Assembly: GCF_006385685.1 (NCBI RefSeq)
Contig: NZ_VFRP01000013.1
Location: forward strand, 1 to 64,000
Direction: 5' to 3'
DNA length: 64,000 bases
Source: Amaricoccus solimangrovi
GTDB lineage: Bacteria > Pseudomonadota > Alphaproteobacteria > Rhodobacterales > Rhodobacteraceae
The notes beneath the pieces were generated by a model. The model was not told the DNA's origin. It made no database searches and saw only the letters and a list, made by a program, of their open reading frames with translations. The position numbers were made by a program, and so were the translations under genes. Positions 16,996 to 25,701 of the stretch are shown piece by piece. Every line of letters begins with the position of its first letter. Within the stretch, counting starts at the first letter, position 1.

Positions 16996-18396
16996 ATGGT
17001 GCACTATCCGACGACGGCGGGGCTCGCTCCGCCGAAGAAGGGCTTCGTCCGGCGCTGGCTCGGCAAGCTCTACGTGCAGGTGATCATCGGCGTGATCGTC
17101 GGAACGGCGATCGGCTTCATGGATCCCGCCTTCGCGGCCCAGCTCAAGCCCCTCGGCGATGTCTTCGTCCGGGCGATCAAGCTTATCGTCACCCCGATCA
17201 TCTTTCTCACCATCGTGGTCGGCATCGCCGCGATCGGCGACATGCGCAAGGTGGCGACGGTCGGGATCAAGGCGCTGATCTACTTCGAGGTCGCCTCGAC
17301 CCTCGCGCTGCTGATCGGCCTCGCGGTCGGCAATCTCTGGCCTGTCGGGCGCGGCATCAACGCCAATCCCGCCGACCTCGACGCCGGCGCGGTCGCGGGA
17401 TACGTCGAGCAGGGTTCGCATCTGACGATCATCGACTTCCTGACCGAGATCATCCCCAAGACCTTCCTCGAACCCTTCGTCACTGGCCAGATCCTGCCCG
17501 TGCTCTTCGTCGCCGTGCTGTTCGGCCTCGGTCTCTGCAAGCTTGGCGAGCAGTCGAAGGCGCTGGTGGCGATCCTCGACACCGCCGCCCACGGCCTCTT
17601 CGGGATGGTCAACATCATCATGCGCTTCGCGCCCTTCGCGGCGGGCGGTGCGATGGCCTTCACGGTCGGCAAATACGGCTTCTCGACGCTCATCGGTCTC
17701 GGTCAGCTGGTCCTCGCCGTCTATGTGGTGAGCATCCTCTTCGTCGTGGTGGTGCTCGGCTTCTTCCTCCGGCTGGCGGGCCTCAGCCTCTGGCGCGTGA
17801 TCGCCTACTTCAAGGACGAGATCCTGATCGTCTTCGCCGCCACCTCGGCCGAGACGATGATCCCGCGCTCGATGGAGAAGCTCGAGGCGCTCGGGGTGCG
17901 CAAGGAGACCGTGGGGCTCGTGATGCCGACCGGTTTCTCGTTCAACATGGACGGGACGGCGATCTACATGACGATGGCGGTGCTCTTCATCGCCCATGCG
18001 ACCAATACCGAACTCACCATCGCGCATCAGTTCATGATCCTCTTCATCATGCTCTTCACCTCGAAGGGCGCGGCCGGGGTCACGGGTGGCGGCTTCATCG
18101 CGCTCGCCGCCACCATGCCCGCGATCGGCGTGCTGCCCGTCGCCGCGCTGTCGCTGCTGATCGGGGTGGACCGCTTCATGGCGGAGATCCGCGCCGCGAC
18201 CAATCTCACCAGCAACATCATCGCGACGCTGGTGGTCGGGGCCTGGACCGGGAACGTGGACGTGAAGCGCGCCCAGGCGATCATGCGCGGCGAGGCGAAG
18301 CCGGAGGATTTCGAAGAATCCCAGCCCCAGCCTGTGCCGCAGCCCGCGCGGCCGAGCTTCGGCCACGATCACCTCGGCCTCGCCACCGGACGCTGA
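16996..18396 (+). CDS. Dicarboxylate/amino acid:cation symporter (DAACS family)
   Basis: A 466-residue GltP/DctA-type symporter that imports dicarboxylates or acidic amino acids with H+ or Na+. Membrane helices start at about residue 25 (VQVIIGVIVGTAIGF). The first family motif is LIVTPIIFLTIVVGIAAIGD. The tip region SAETMIPRSMEKLEALGV (HP1) and the ion-binding TM7 motif GFSFNMDGTAIYMTMAVLF are intact, as are TSKGAAGVTGGGF and GVDRFMAEIRAATNLTSN with the TM8 Asp-Arg. AGGGAGG precedes the ATG at 16996; the reading frame extends upstream but into the dehydrogenase stop region. Within a sugar-acid cluster its cargo is likely a small hydroxy-dicarboxylate or C4 acid. Confidence 0.93.
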   Translation: MVHYPTTAGLAPPKKGFVRRWLGKLYVQVIIGVIVGTAIGFMDPAFAAQLKPLGDVFVRAIKLIVTPIIFLTIVVGIAAIGDMRKVATVGIKALIYFEVASTLALLIGLAVGNLWPVGRGINANPADLDAGAVAGYVEQGSHLTIIDFLTEIIPKTFLEPFVTGQILPVLFVAVLFGLGLCKLGEQSKALVAILDTAAHGLFGMVNIIMRFAPFAAGGAMAFTVGKYGFSTLIGLGQLVLAVYVVSILFVVVVLGFFLRLAGLSLWRVIAYFKDEILIVFAATSAETMIPRSMEKLEALGVRKETVGLVMPTGFSFNMDGTAIYMTMAVLFIAHATNTELTIAHQFMILFIMLFTSKGAAGVTGGGFIALAATMPAIGVLPVAALSLLIGVDRFMAEIRAATNLTSNIIATLVVGAWTGNVDVKRAQAIMRGEAKPEDFEESQPQPVPQPARPSFGHDHLGLATGR

Positions 18397-18403
18397 CATT
18401 CCC

Positions 18404-18424
18404 GGCGGCCCGAGGCGGGCCGCC
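18404..18424 (+). terminator. Intercistronic hairpin after the symporter
   Basis: A perfect 8-bp stem GGCGGCCC / GGGCCGCC with a GAGGC loop begins 7 bases after the symporter stop. No T tract follows, so read-through into the M24 peptidase gene 60 bp further on is likely. Confidence 0.5.
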
Positions 18425-18486
18425 AACTTCCCGCCGGAATTCAACTGCTCGGCCGGCCCCGCGCCGGCCTCAAGGAGACCTTTGCC

Positions 18487-19698
18487 ATGAGCTTCGCCTT
18501 TTCCGAAGGAAACCCCGTCGAGGACACCTCCCGGCTCGGGAAACCCCCGTTCGACACCGACCGGCTCGACCGGCTGATGGAGGAGGCGGAGCTCGACGCG
18601 CTGCTCGTCACCTCCAAGCATTCGATCCAGTACCTGCTCGGCGGTTACCGCTTCTTCTTCTACGACTTCATGGACGCGCATGGGCTCAGCCGCTACCTGC
18701 CCTTCTTCGTCTATGTGAAGGGTCGGCCGCTCGACTCGGGCTATGTCGGCGTGCCGATGGAGCGCTACGAGAAGCAGCTCGGCAGCTTCTGGGTCTCGAA
18801 CCTCAACCTGAAGAACTTCCAGAGCAAGGGCTTCGCCGGCGCCGCGGCCGAGATGCTGAAGGGCCTCAACGGCGGCAAGGGCAAGGTCGGCATCGAGGTC
18901 GGCTTCATGCCGATCGACGCCTATCAGGTGCTGGAGGCGGACCTGCCCGACGCGAAGCTGACTGACGCGACCTTCACGCTCGAGATCCTGCGGGCGCTGA
19001 AGTCCCCCGCCGAGCTCGACCTGCTGCGCGAGGCGTCCGAGAAGGTGGTCGACTCGATGCTGGCGGTATTCGCGACCCATGGCCCTGGCGTCTCCAAGCG
19101 CGCGCTCTTCGAGGCGCTGCGGATGGAAGAGACCAAGCGCGGCATGAAGTTCGAATACGCGCTCACCAACATCGGCACCGCCTTCAACCGCGCGCCCTAT
19201 GACAAGATCTGGGAGGAGGGCGAGACGCTCGCGCTCGATTCCGGCGGCAACTACAAGGGCTACATCGGCGACCTCTGCCGCATGTGCTTCACCCGCGAGC
19301 CGGACCAGGAGCTGGTCGATCTGCTCGGCCAGGTCGAGGAGGTGCAGCAGGCGGCGCGCAAGGGGCTGAGGCCCGGTGTGATCGGTGGCGAGATCTTCGA
19401 ATGGGCGAACGAGGCCAAGGCCCGCTGCGCGGAGAAGGACCGGATGTTCTTTTCCGCGCATGGGATGGGCATCGTCAGCCATGAGGCGCCCTGGCTGATG
19501 CCGAACGCCGTGCCGGTCTATCCCGCCTATCATGCCGACAGGCCGCTCGAATCCGGCATGGTGATCTCGATCGAGACCGAGCTGCACCATACGAAGCGCG
19601 GCTTCATCAAGCTCGAGGACACGGTGGCGATCATCGGCAACGGCTGGGAGGCCTATGGCGACGGCGGTCGCGGCTGGAACGTCTGCGGCGCGGCATGA
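18487..19698 (+). CDS. M24-family metallopeptidase (Xaa-Pro aminopeptidase-like)
   Basis: A 403-residue pita-bread-fold protein. The N-terminal creatinase-like domain (1-170) includes LDALLVTSKHSIQYLLGGY. The M24 domain keeps all five metal ligands: Asp in ETLALDSGG and in YIGDLCR, His in FFSAHGMGIVSHEAP, Glu in VISIETEL and Glu in IKLEDTVAI. It would cleave an N-terminal X-Pro bond or an amide such as creatine. AAGGAGACC precedes the ATG. Its presence between a DAACS symporter and otnI suggests it hydrolyses an amide or conjugate of the imported acid rather than ordinary peptides, but this is inference. Confidence 0.88.
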   Translation: MSFAFSEGNPVEDTSRLGKPPFDTDRLDRLMEEAELDALLVTSKHSIQYLLGGYRFFFYDFMDAHGLSRYLPFFVYVKGRPLDSGYVGVPMERYEKQLGSFWVSNLNLKNFQSKGFAGAAAEMLKGLNGGKGKVGIEVGFMPIDAYQVLEADLPDAKLTDATFTLEILRALKSPAELDLLREASEKVVDSMLAVFATHGPGVSKRALFEALRMEETKRGMKFEYALTNIGTAFNRAPYDKIWEEGETLALDSGGNYKGYIGDLCRMCFTREPDQELVDLLGQVEEVQQAARKGLRPGVIGGEIFEWANEAKARCAEKDRMFFSAHGMGIVSHEAPWLMPNAVPVYPAYHADRPLESGMVISIETELHHTKRGFIKLEDTVAIIGNGWEAYGDGGRGWNVCGAA

Positions 19699-19759
19699 GA
19701 GTCCGCGGGACCGCGCGGCCCCTCGGCGGTCCCGCTCACCAGATAACCGGGGAACGGCC

Positions 19760-20572
19760 ATGACCTCCTTTCCGCTCAGCGCCCATATCGGCTATCTCTT
19801 CACCGAACGCCCGATGCCCGAGCGGATCGCCGCGGCCGCCGCGGCCGGGTTCGACGCCGTCGAGCATCCGGCGCCCTATGCGATCCCGGCGCCTGAGATG
19901 GCGGCGCTGCTTCGGCGGGCACGCCTCACCTACACGCAGTTCGGCCTGCGCTCGGGCGACGCTTCCGCGGGAGAGAAGGGCATCGGGATCTTCCCCGATC
20001 GCCGGGAGGAATTCGCGCGTGATCTCGTTGAAGGCCTCGACTATGCCGAGGCGATCGGCGTGAAGCTCGTTCACGCGATGGCGGGGGTCCTGCCCGAGGC
20101 GGGCCGCCTGGCCGAGCACTGGGAGTGCTATGTCGAAAATCTGGCGCGCGCGGCGCGCGCGGCGGCGCCCCGGGGGATCACGATCATCGTGGAACCGATG
20201 AGCGCCCTGGCCGTGCCCGACTATTTCATCGCCACGCCCGACCGGGCAGCCGAGGCGATCCACGCGGCGGCCGAGCCCAACGTCGGGCTCTTGCTCGACA
20301 TGTTCCACACCGCCGCCGCCGGGCTCGACGTTGAGGCGACGATCCGCGCCCACGCGCCCCTGATCCGACATGCGCATGTCGCGGATTATCCCGGTCGGCA
20401 CGAGCCCGGCTCGGCGGGTCTCGATTTCGGACTCATCGCGCGGACGCTGGCGGCGATCGGCTACGGGGGGCGCCTCGGCTGCGAATACGTGCCTGCCGGC
20501 CGCACGGAGGACGGCCTCGCCTGGATGAACCGCCACCGCGCGAAATGGGTGAATGATACCAATCCGCATTGA
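19760..20572 (+). CDS. otnI: 2-oxo-tetronate isomerase / hydroxypyruvate isomerase family
   Basis: A 270-residue TIM-barrel isomerase of the Hyi/OtnI family, which interconverts 2-oxo- and 3-oxo-tetronate (or hydroxypyruvate and tartronate semialdehyde). Family motifs are AAAAGFDAVEHPAPYAIPA near the N-terminus, the metal Glu in IIVEPMSALAVPDYFI, NVGLLLDMFHTAAAG, HAHVADYPGRHEPGSAGLDF and LGCEYVPAG with the last Glu ligand. The ATG at 19760 follows GGGGAACGGCC. With OtnK and OtnC across the regulator it would complete conversion of a C4 acid to DHAP. The stop at 20572 abuts truncated hyuB sequence. Confidence 0.92.
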   Translation: MTSFPLSAHIGYLFTERPMPERIAAAAAAGFDAVEHPAPYAIPAPEMAALLRRARLTYTQFGLRSGDASAGEKGIGIFPDRREEFARDLVEGLDYAEAIGVKLVHAMAGVLPEAGRLAEHWECYVENLARAARAAAPRGITIIVEPMSALAVPDYFIATPDRAAEAIHAAAEPNVGLLLDMFHTAAAGLDVEATIRAHAPLIRHAHVADYPGRHEPGSAGLDFGLIARTLAAIGYGGRLGCEYVPAGRTEDGLAWMNRHRAKWVNDTNPH

Positions 20573-20576
20573 TCAG

Positions 20577-21420
20577 AACCCTTCATCATCGACGTGCCGG
20601 ACGTCTTCGCCGAGGGGATGCTCTTCGCCGGCACCAAGCTCTACCGGAAGGGCGAGCCGAACCGGGCGATGTGGAACTTCATCCGCCGCAACTCCGGCGC
20701 CGCCCAGCAGCTCGTCGCCGACATCGAGGCGCAGGTCGCCTCCGCCCGGCTCGGCGCGAAGCGGTTCGTCGAGCTCATCGAGAAATACGGTGAGGACAAG
20801 GTCTTCGGCGCCGCCGGTCAGCTCATGGACTATTCCGAACGGCTGATGCGCGCGCGCATCGCCGAGATCCCGGACGGCGACTACACCGCCGAGGGCTGGC
20901 TCGACGACAATGGCCGCGATCGCGACCAGCGGCTCAAGGTCAGGGTCACCGTGCGGGTGCGGGGCGACGGGGGCGAGGTAGACCTGACCGGCTCCGCCGA
21001 CCAGACGCCGACCGCCTACAACGTGCCCTTCGAGGGCTCGACCAAGGTCGCCGCCTATTGCGCCTTCCGCAAGCTCCTGCTCGACGCCGCCACCTCGGAC
21101 CTACGCGCGCCTTCCAACGAAGGCTCGTTCCGCCCGGTCAAGGTGACGGCGCCGCTCGACTCGATCTTCAACCCGAAGGCCCCGGCCTCGGCCGAGGCGC
21201 GCTTCACCCAGTGCAACCGGATGATCGACCTCATCTTGAAGGCGCTCGCCCCGGTGATGCCCGAGCAGGTGATCGCCGGCTCCTCCGCCTCGATCTCCTT
21301 CGCCGCTTATTCCGGCGTGCGGCCCTCGGGTGACTACTGGGTGTTCCTCGAGGTGAACGATGGCGCCTATGGCGGCCGCCCGCGCTCGGACGGGCCGGAT
21401 TCGATCGACAACCTGGCTCG
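20577..21420 (+). pseudogene. Truncated N-methylhydantoinase B (hyuB-like) fragment
   Basis: About 280 residues match the middle of the HyuB/oxoprolinase beta family: IIDVPDVFAEGMLFAGTKLY, RNSGAAQQLVADIEAQ, VDLTGSADQTPTAYNVP and NDGAYGGRPRSDGPDSIDNL. Intact HyuB is 500-600 residues. The start lacks roughly the first 150-200 residues and joins directly to the end of otnI. Homology stops at the left end of an IS3 copy (21430). A hydantoinase partner would suit the nearby racemase-family gene, so the cluster may once have been larger. Confidence 0.85.
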
Positions 21421-21467
21421 GCGACACGATGAAGCGCCCCGGGTTTGCCGGAGGCGTTTCGGTTTGA

Positions 21468-22622
21468 TACCACCCCCCGCTGAGGCAGACTCACGCGAGG
21501 GAAGGGGCTGGAAGTCTGAATCGATAGGGCGAACCAAGGGAGGTTCGCCATGGCTGCTGCGATTGCGTTGGGGAGTGATTTTGACGGAATGGCTCTGCGA
21601 AGGCTCGCGAAGGGCACGAAGGACTCGGCGCAGGCGCGCCGGCTTCTCGCGCTCGCGGAGATCTGCGACGGCGGCTCCCGCTCCGATGCGGCGCGGATGG
21701 GTGGGGTCGGTCTGCAGACCATCCGCGACTGGGTGCTGCGCTTCAACGCGCGGGGCCCGGCCGGGCTGATCGACGGCAAGGCGCCAGGCAACGCGTCCAG
21801 ATTGAATGACGCTCAGCGTCAGGCTCTGGCCGGTATTATTGAACGCGGTCCCATCCCTGCGATCCATGAAGTTGTGCGCTGGCGTCTGGCGGATTTGGCG
21901 CGGTGGATTTGGGAGGAGTTCGGCATCGCGCTCAGCGAGACGACGGTGGCCGGGAGATCAAGGCACTCGGCTTCGTCAAGATCTCGGCGCGCCCCGTCAT
22001 CACGCGCGGAACGAACTGGCCATCGTTGATTTTAGAAAAGATTCGCAACCACGCTGGACGCGATCCGCGAGGGCCTCCCGACCGGAACCGAGATAGAGCT
22101 ATGGGGGCAGGATGAAGCGCGCGTCGGACAAAAGAACGCCATCACCCGTGGCTGGGCGAAACACGGCACACGGCCCCGCGCCCCGCGCGACCAGCGCGCC
22201 AAATGGGCATACATCTTCGGCGCGATCTGCCCAAAGAAGGGCAAGGGCGCGGGCTTGGTCATGCCTTGGTGCGACACCTCCGCGATGGCCGCCCATCTGG
22301 CCGAGATCAGCGCGGCCGTCGATCCGGGCGCTCACGCCGTGCTGATGCTCGATCACGCGGGATGGCACATGTCCGCCAAGCTCGCTGTCCCGGCCAACAT
22401 CACCCTGCTTCCGCTGCCGCCCCGGTCGCCAGAGCTGAACCCTGTCGAGAACGTCTGGCAGTTCATGCGCGAGAATTGGCTCTTCAATCGCATCTTCCGG
22501 TCCTATGAGGACATCGTCGCTCTCTGCTGCGACGCCTGAAACAACCTCGTCGACCGACCCTCGAAGATCATGTCCATCGGAATGCGCCAATGGGCCCATG
22601 GATGAGGAGCAGTGCGGCTTGG
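21468..22622 (+). mobile_element. IS630-family element inside IS3 element A
   Basis: This ~1.15-kb element lies between the orfB stop of IS3 element A and its left repeat. Imperfect ends can be aligned (CCACCCCCCGCTG at 21470 and the complement of CCAAGCCGCACTG at 22610-22622). GGTTTGA occurs just outside at both ends (21461-21467 and 22621-22627, overlapping the right end by two bases), so exact borders are uncertain by a few bases. The transposase is broken. Confidence 0.75.
21550..22600 (+). pseudogene. IS630-family transposase, frameshifted
   Basis: The first frame gives the helix-turn-helix half (ARRLLALAEICDGGSRSDAA, VGLQTIRDWVLRFNARGPAG, ARWIWEEFGIALSETTV). A frameshift near 21950 is followed in another frame by EIKALGFVKISARP and the start of the DDE domain. 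The third frame carries MPWCDTSAMAAHLAEISAAV, VLMLDHAGWH and LPLPPRSPELNPVENVWQFM, including catalytic Asp and Glu. An in-frame TGA at 22537 replaces the expected Trp of DAWNN. At least two frameshifts and one stop make it inactive. Confidence 0.88.
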
Positions 22623-22630
22623 TTTGAGTC

Positions 22631-23497
22631 CTACGCCGCCACGGCGGGTGCCTCCAGTCCGGCGTAGTAGTTTGCTTCGGCCTCGGCGGGCGGGATGTTT
22701 CCGATCGGCTCGAGGAGGCGGCGCTCGTTGAACCAGTGGACCCATTCGAGGGTGGCGAACTCCACAGCCTCGAAGGACCGCCAGGGCCCTCGACGGTGAA
22801 TGACCTCGGTCTTGAAGAGGCCGATCACCGTTTCGGCGAGCGCGTTGTCGTAGCTGTCGCCGACGCCGCCCACGGAGGGTTCGATCCCGGCCTCGGCGAG
22901 ACGCTCGGTGTAGCGGATGCTGACATATTGGAACCCTCGGTCCGAGTGGCAGATGAGCCGACCACCCTCGAAAGGATGGCGCTGGTGCAACGCCTGATCG
23001 AGGGCGTCGAGCACGAATTCCGCCGTGGCGACGCGCGACACGCGCCAGCCGACGATCCGCCGGGCGAAGGCGTCGATGAGCGAGCCGTTGTTCGCCCCAC
23101 GGCATGTTCGGCGCCGGCGCCCTGAATACCCGGTTCACCCGGTCGCGCGGACAGGGCGCGGCGGGATCCGGCACGGTGGTCCGGACGCGCTTTCCCGGAC
23201 CGCGCCCGACAAGCCCATGCTCCGCATCAGGCGGGACACGGTGCAACGAGCAACATCGAAACCCTCCCGGAGCATCTGGCGCCAGACCTCGCGGACCCCG
23301 TAGACGCCGAAGTTCTCGTTGAAAACACGCCGGATCTCGACGCTGAGCCGGGCATCGCGTCGCGCGCGGGGCGGGAGCCGGCCCGGATCGAGCCGGCGGG
23401 CGGCGTGCTCGTGATAGGTCGACGGAGCGATCGGCAGGACGCGGCGGATCGGCTCGACTCCATGGACCTCACGGTGCGCATCGATGAACGCTTTCAT
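22631..23497 (-). pseudogene. IS3 element A transposase OrfB, frameshifted and deleted
   Basis: The N-terminal part reads [17 protein letters not shown]... with NFGVYGVREVWRQMLREGF and CTVSRLMRSMGLSG. A frameshift near 23195 leads to RTTVPDPAAPCPRDRVNRVF. About 17 residues of the integrase core, including the first catalytic Asp (normally WVSDFTYV), are missing near 23085. The rest continues as DAFARRIVGWRVSRVATAEF, ICHSDRGFQYVS and SYDNALAETVIGLFKTE, ending at 22631. Loss of the DDE Asp makes it inactive. Confidence 0.88.
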
Positions 23498-23820
23498 CGC
23501 TTCAACGGGCGGTCGAGCTCCGCCATCGCAAAATACGCGGATGCCTTCTTGAGGATCTCGTTCGCCTGGCGCAGTTCTCGGTTCTCGCGGCGAAGCCGGG
23601 CAAGCTCCTCCTTCTCGGCGCTCGTGACGCCAGGGCGCGCACCGTCGTCGCGCTCGGTCTGTCGCACCCAGCCGCGCAGCGTTTCACCGGAACAACCGAT
23701 CTTCGCCGCGATCGACTGGATCGCGGCCCATTGCGAGCCGTGCTCCTCCTGATGGTCCATGACCATCAGGACGGCGCGGGCGCGCACCTCGGGGCTATAG
23801 GGTGGGCTTCTCTTCGTCAT
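23494..23820 (-). CDS. IS3 element A transposase OrfA
   Basis: An intact 108-residue Orf[21 protein letters not shown], then an HTH ([20 protein letters not shown]), and a coiled-coil tail ([20 protein letters not shown] then [10 protein letters not shown]). Length and motifs match IS3-group OrfA with the typical [10 protein letters not shown] frameshift region. It overlaps orfB by 4 bp in the -1 sense. Its partner is broken. Confidence 0.88.
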   Translation of the reverse strand: MTKRSPPYSPEVRARAVLMVMDHQEEHGSQWAAIQSIAAKIGCSGETLRGWVRQTERDDGARPGVTSAEKEELARLRRENRELRQANEILKKASAYFAMAELDRPLKR

Positions 23821-23870
23821 GGCTCCACTCTCTCAAGAGTTGGAGCCTCCGGCAAACCCGGGCCGCTTCA

Positions 23871-24780
23871 CTCGTGTATTGGCTGCCCTGGTCCGAATGA
23901 TGCGGCAGTGCGTCGGACTTTCCGCGCCTCCATACCGCCATCATGAGGGCCTCCATGACGAGCGATGTGTCGCGCTCGGCCTTCATCGACCAGCCGACAA
24001 TCCTTCTTGAGAAGAGGTCCAGGGCGACGGCGACGTAGAGCCGGCCCTCCGCGGTCCAGGTGAAGTCGGCCAGCCACTTCTGGTTCGGGCTGTCCGCCTG
24101 GAAATCCCGGTCGAGGAGGTTTTCGGCGATGACCGACCGCTCCCCGTCATCCTTCGGCGGACCGCGCCGCCGAGGCCGGGCCTTCAATCCGTTCATCCGC
24201 ATCAGGCGTTCGACACGGTGAAGGCCGCGATGCAGGCCTTCCTCGAGAATGTCACGCCAGATCCGGCGGGCGCCATAGGTGCGGTCGCTGTCCTTGAAGC
24301 TTCTTGCGCGTCACCCTCCCGATCTTCTCGTCGTGGGCCATCCGCGCGCTGACCGGCCGGTTCAGCCAGGTGTGAAACCCCGACCGCGAGACGCCGAGCA
24401 CCGCGCACAGCCAGCTCACCGGCCAGACTTGTCGGTGCTTCCCGATGAAGGCGAACCTCATGTCGCGTCCCTCGCGAAGAACGCGGTCGCCTTTTTCAGG
24501 ATGTCACGCTCCGCCTTGAGACGGGCGACCTCCTTCCGCAAGGCAATGATCTCGGCCTGCTCGGCGCCTGGACGGCCAGTCCCGGGAAACGCGCTCGTCG
24601 GGCGCCATCGAACTCGCGCATCCACCGCCGCGGCACGCTTTCCGAGAGCTCCAGCTCCCGGCACGCCTGCGCGACCGCGACGCCGCGCTCCGTCACCAGC
24701 CTCCCCGCCTCGACCTTGAACTCGCGGCTGAACGTTCGTCGCTTCATCTGCTGTCCCATGCTCCATGCTCACGATCTTGC
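23871..24780 (-). pseudogene. IS3-family element B, truncated and frameshifted
   Basis: A second, different IS3 copy. OrfA starts at 24747 with MKRRTFSREFKVEAGRLVTE and frameshifts before its zipper (EIIALRKEVARLKAERDILK, then KATAFFARDAT). OrfB begins MRFAFIGKHRQVWPVSWLCA at 24461, frameshifts near 24290, then continues with MRMNGLKARPRRRGPPKDDG, PNQKWLADFTWTAEGRLYVA (catalytic Asp) and ALPHHSDQGSQYTSE. Homology stops at 23871, exactly at the right repeat of IS3 element A, so the C-terminal third with the catalytic Glu is lost. The outer end merges with an IS66 fragment near 24790. Confidence 0.85.
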
Positions 24781-24799
24781 CTTCGTGTCCACGGAACCG

Positions 24800-24962
24800 G
24801 CGGCGGGCCACGGTGCGTGACGCCATGGCGGCGGGCGACGATCGAGATGCTCTCTCTGGAGCGCAGCGTCTCGTCGACGATGCGCAGCTTTTCCCCGGCG
24901 GTCCAGCGTCGCCGCCGCGCCGCGCCGGTGATGACTTCGATCCTCCGGTGGCCGTCCGACAT
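24800..24962 (-). pseudogene. IS66-family TnpA fragment
   Basis: The first ~50 residues of an IS66 accessory protein (TnpA) are recognisable: MSDGHRRIEVITGAARRRRW, then TAGEKLRIVDETL and ESISIVARRHGVTHR, a helix-turn-helix of the Tnp_8 type. Homology ends near 24805 where IS3 element B begins. No TnpB or TnpC follows. It is the outermost layer of the IS nest on this side. Confidence 0.8.
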
Positions 24963-25092
24963 GAGCCTGTGCCTGAGGAGAGCCTCAAGCCTTTCCGCCT
25001 ATGCCGGGGGTCTGGCCGAAACGGGGGCCATTTCACCGAGCCATGGCGTCGGCAAGAATGTCCCTCACGCGGCACCATCCTCCGAAACGACG

Positions 25093-25120
25093 AAAGCCCC
25101 GGAGTTTCCGCCAGGGCTTT
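25093..25120. terminator. Terminator downstream of the DUF1127 gene (minus strand)
   Basis: A stem AAAGCCC / GGGCTTT closes a 14-nt loop and is followed on the plus strand by TTC (five Ts including the stem). On the minus strand it lies 38 bases after the stop of the DUF1127 gene at 25158. It can serve as that gene's terminator and also separates it from the IS debris. Confidence 0.6.
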
Positions 25121-25157
25121 TTCAAGGCGGGCCGGACCCGAGGGTCGGTGCCGCGGC

Positions 25158-25361
25158 TCAGGCGCCGTAGACGGCTTCCCGGGCGACGGCGCGCAGGTTG
25201 TAGCGCGAGAGGCCGAGGTCGGCGAGTTCGCGGTCGTTCATCGTCTCGAGCTCGACGAGCGTCCGGCGATAGAGCCGCCAGTCGGCGATCATCCTGAAGA
25301 CGCGGTTGGTGTCGAAGCCGAACGGGCGGGCATAGGTCGTGTTGGTCGTGGCGTAGGCCAT
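25158..25361 (-). CDS. DUF1127 small protein
   Basis: A 67-residue protein. The C-terminal half is the DUF1127 domain: WRLYRRTLVELETMNDRELA then DLGLSRYNLRAVAREAVYG, an arginine-rich helical segment. DUF1127 proteins in alphaproteobacteria are often short, abundant and in some cases RNA-binding or linked to stress and phosphate metabolism. The ATG at 25361 is favoured because AAAGG lies 9 bases upstream; an ATG at 25370 is possible. A paralog lies 120 bp upstream on the same strand, and the shared RRTL-ELR/ET-NDRELADLG core indicates duplication. Confidence 0.88.
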   Translation of the reverse strand: MAYATTNTTYARPFGFDTNRVFRMIADWRLYRRTLVELETMNDRELADLGLSRYNLRAVAREAVYGA

Positions 25362-25479
25362 CTTGGTCATCCTTTCATCGCCGACCACGCTGGCCGGCCG
25401 TCTGTCTTTCGGCCCTTCTTTCGGGCCCGGCCGCTCGGCCCATCCGGGCGGCCCCTTCGCAGTCAGTCGCCGAGGCGGC

Positions 25480-25701
25480 TCAGCGGCCCCGGACCGCCTG
25501 GCGGGCGATCTCGGGCAGCGCGAAGCGCGAAATGCCGAGGTCGGCGAGTTCCCGGTCGTCCAGCGCGCGAAGCTCGGCGAGCGTCCGGCGATAGAGCAGG
25601 TGGTCCTTCATGGCGCGGAGCAGGCCCCGGGATCCGCCCGCGGCGCCGGTCTCCGCGACCGCCTTGAAGCCGGCAAGCGAGGTGGCAGAAGCGGTCGTCA
25701 T
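25480..25701 (-). CDS. DUF1127 small protein (paralog)
   Basis: A 73-residue protein with an N-terminal Ala/Gly-rich stretch and a C-terminal DUF1127 domain: LLYRRTLAELRALDDRELAD then LGISRFALPEIARQAVRG. AAGGA lies 8 bases before the ATG. It resembles the neighbour at 25158-25361 in the conserved core but not in the N-terminus. The two genes are about 118 bp apart and so may be separately expressed. Function is unknown beyond the family's possible role in post-transcriptional or stress regulation. Confidence 0.88.
   Translation of the reverse strand: MTTASATSLAGFKAVAETGAAGGSRGLLRAMKDHLLYRRTLAELRALDDRELADLGISRFALPEIARQAVRGR

Larger units (their letters stand above)
21430..23870 (-). mobile_element. 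Degenerate IS3-family element A, itself interrupted by IS630
   Basis: Both terminal repeats survive: TGAAGCGCCCCGGGTTTG... at 21430-21455 and the inverted copy at 23845-23870, with 25 of 26 positions equal. They enclose an IS3-type orfA (23820-23494) and a broken orfB on the minus strand, plus an IS630 copy near the left end. Without the IS630 the element is about 1.29 kb, normal for IS3. The flanks differ (hyuB on the left, another IS3 on the right) with no matching duplication, so a deletion or rearrangement has occurred at one side. Confidence 0.85.

Noticed and set aside
16942-19761. Minus-strand ORF of 939 codons opposite the symporter and peptidase
   Set aside because: Antisense shadow; His/Asp/Glu-rich composition and no family resemblance.
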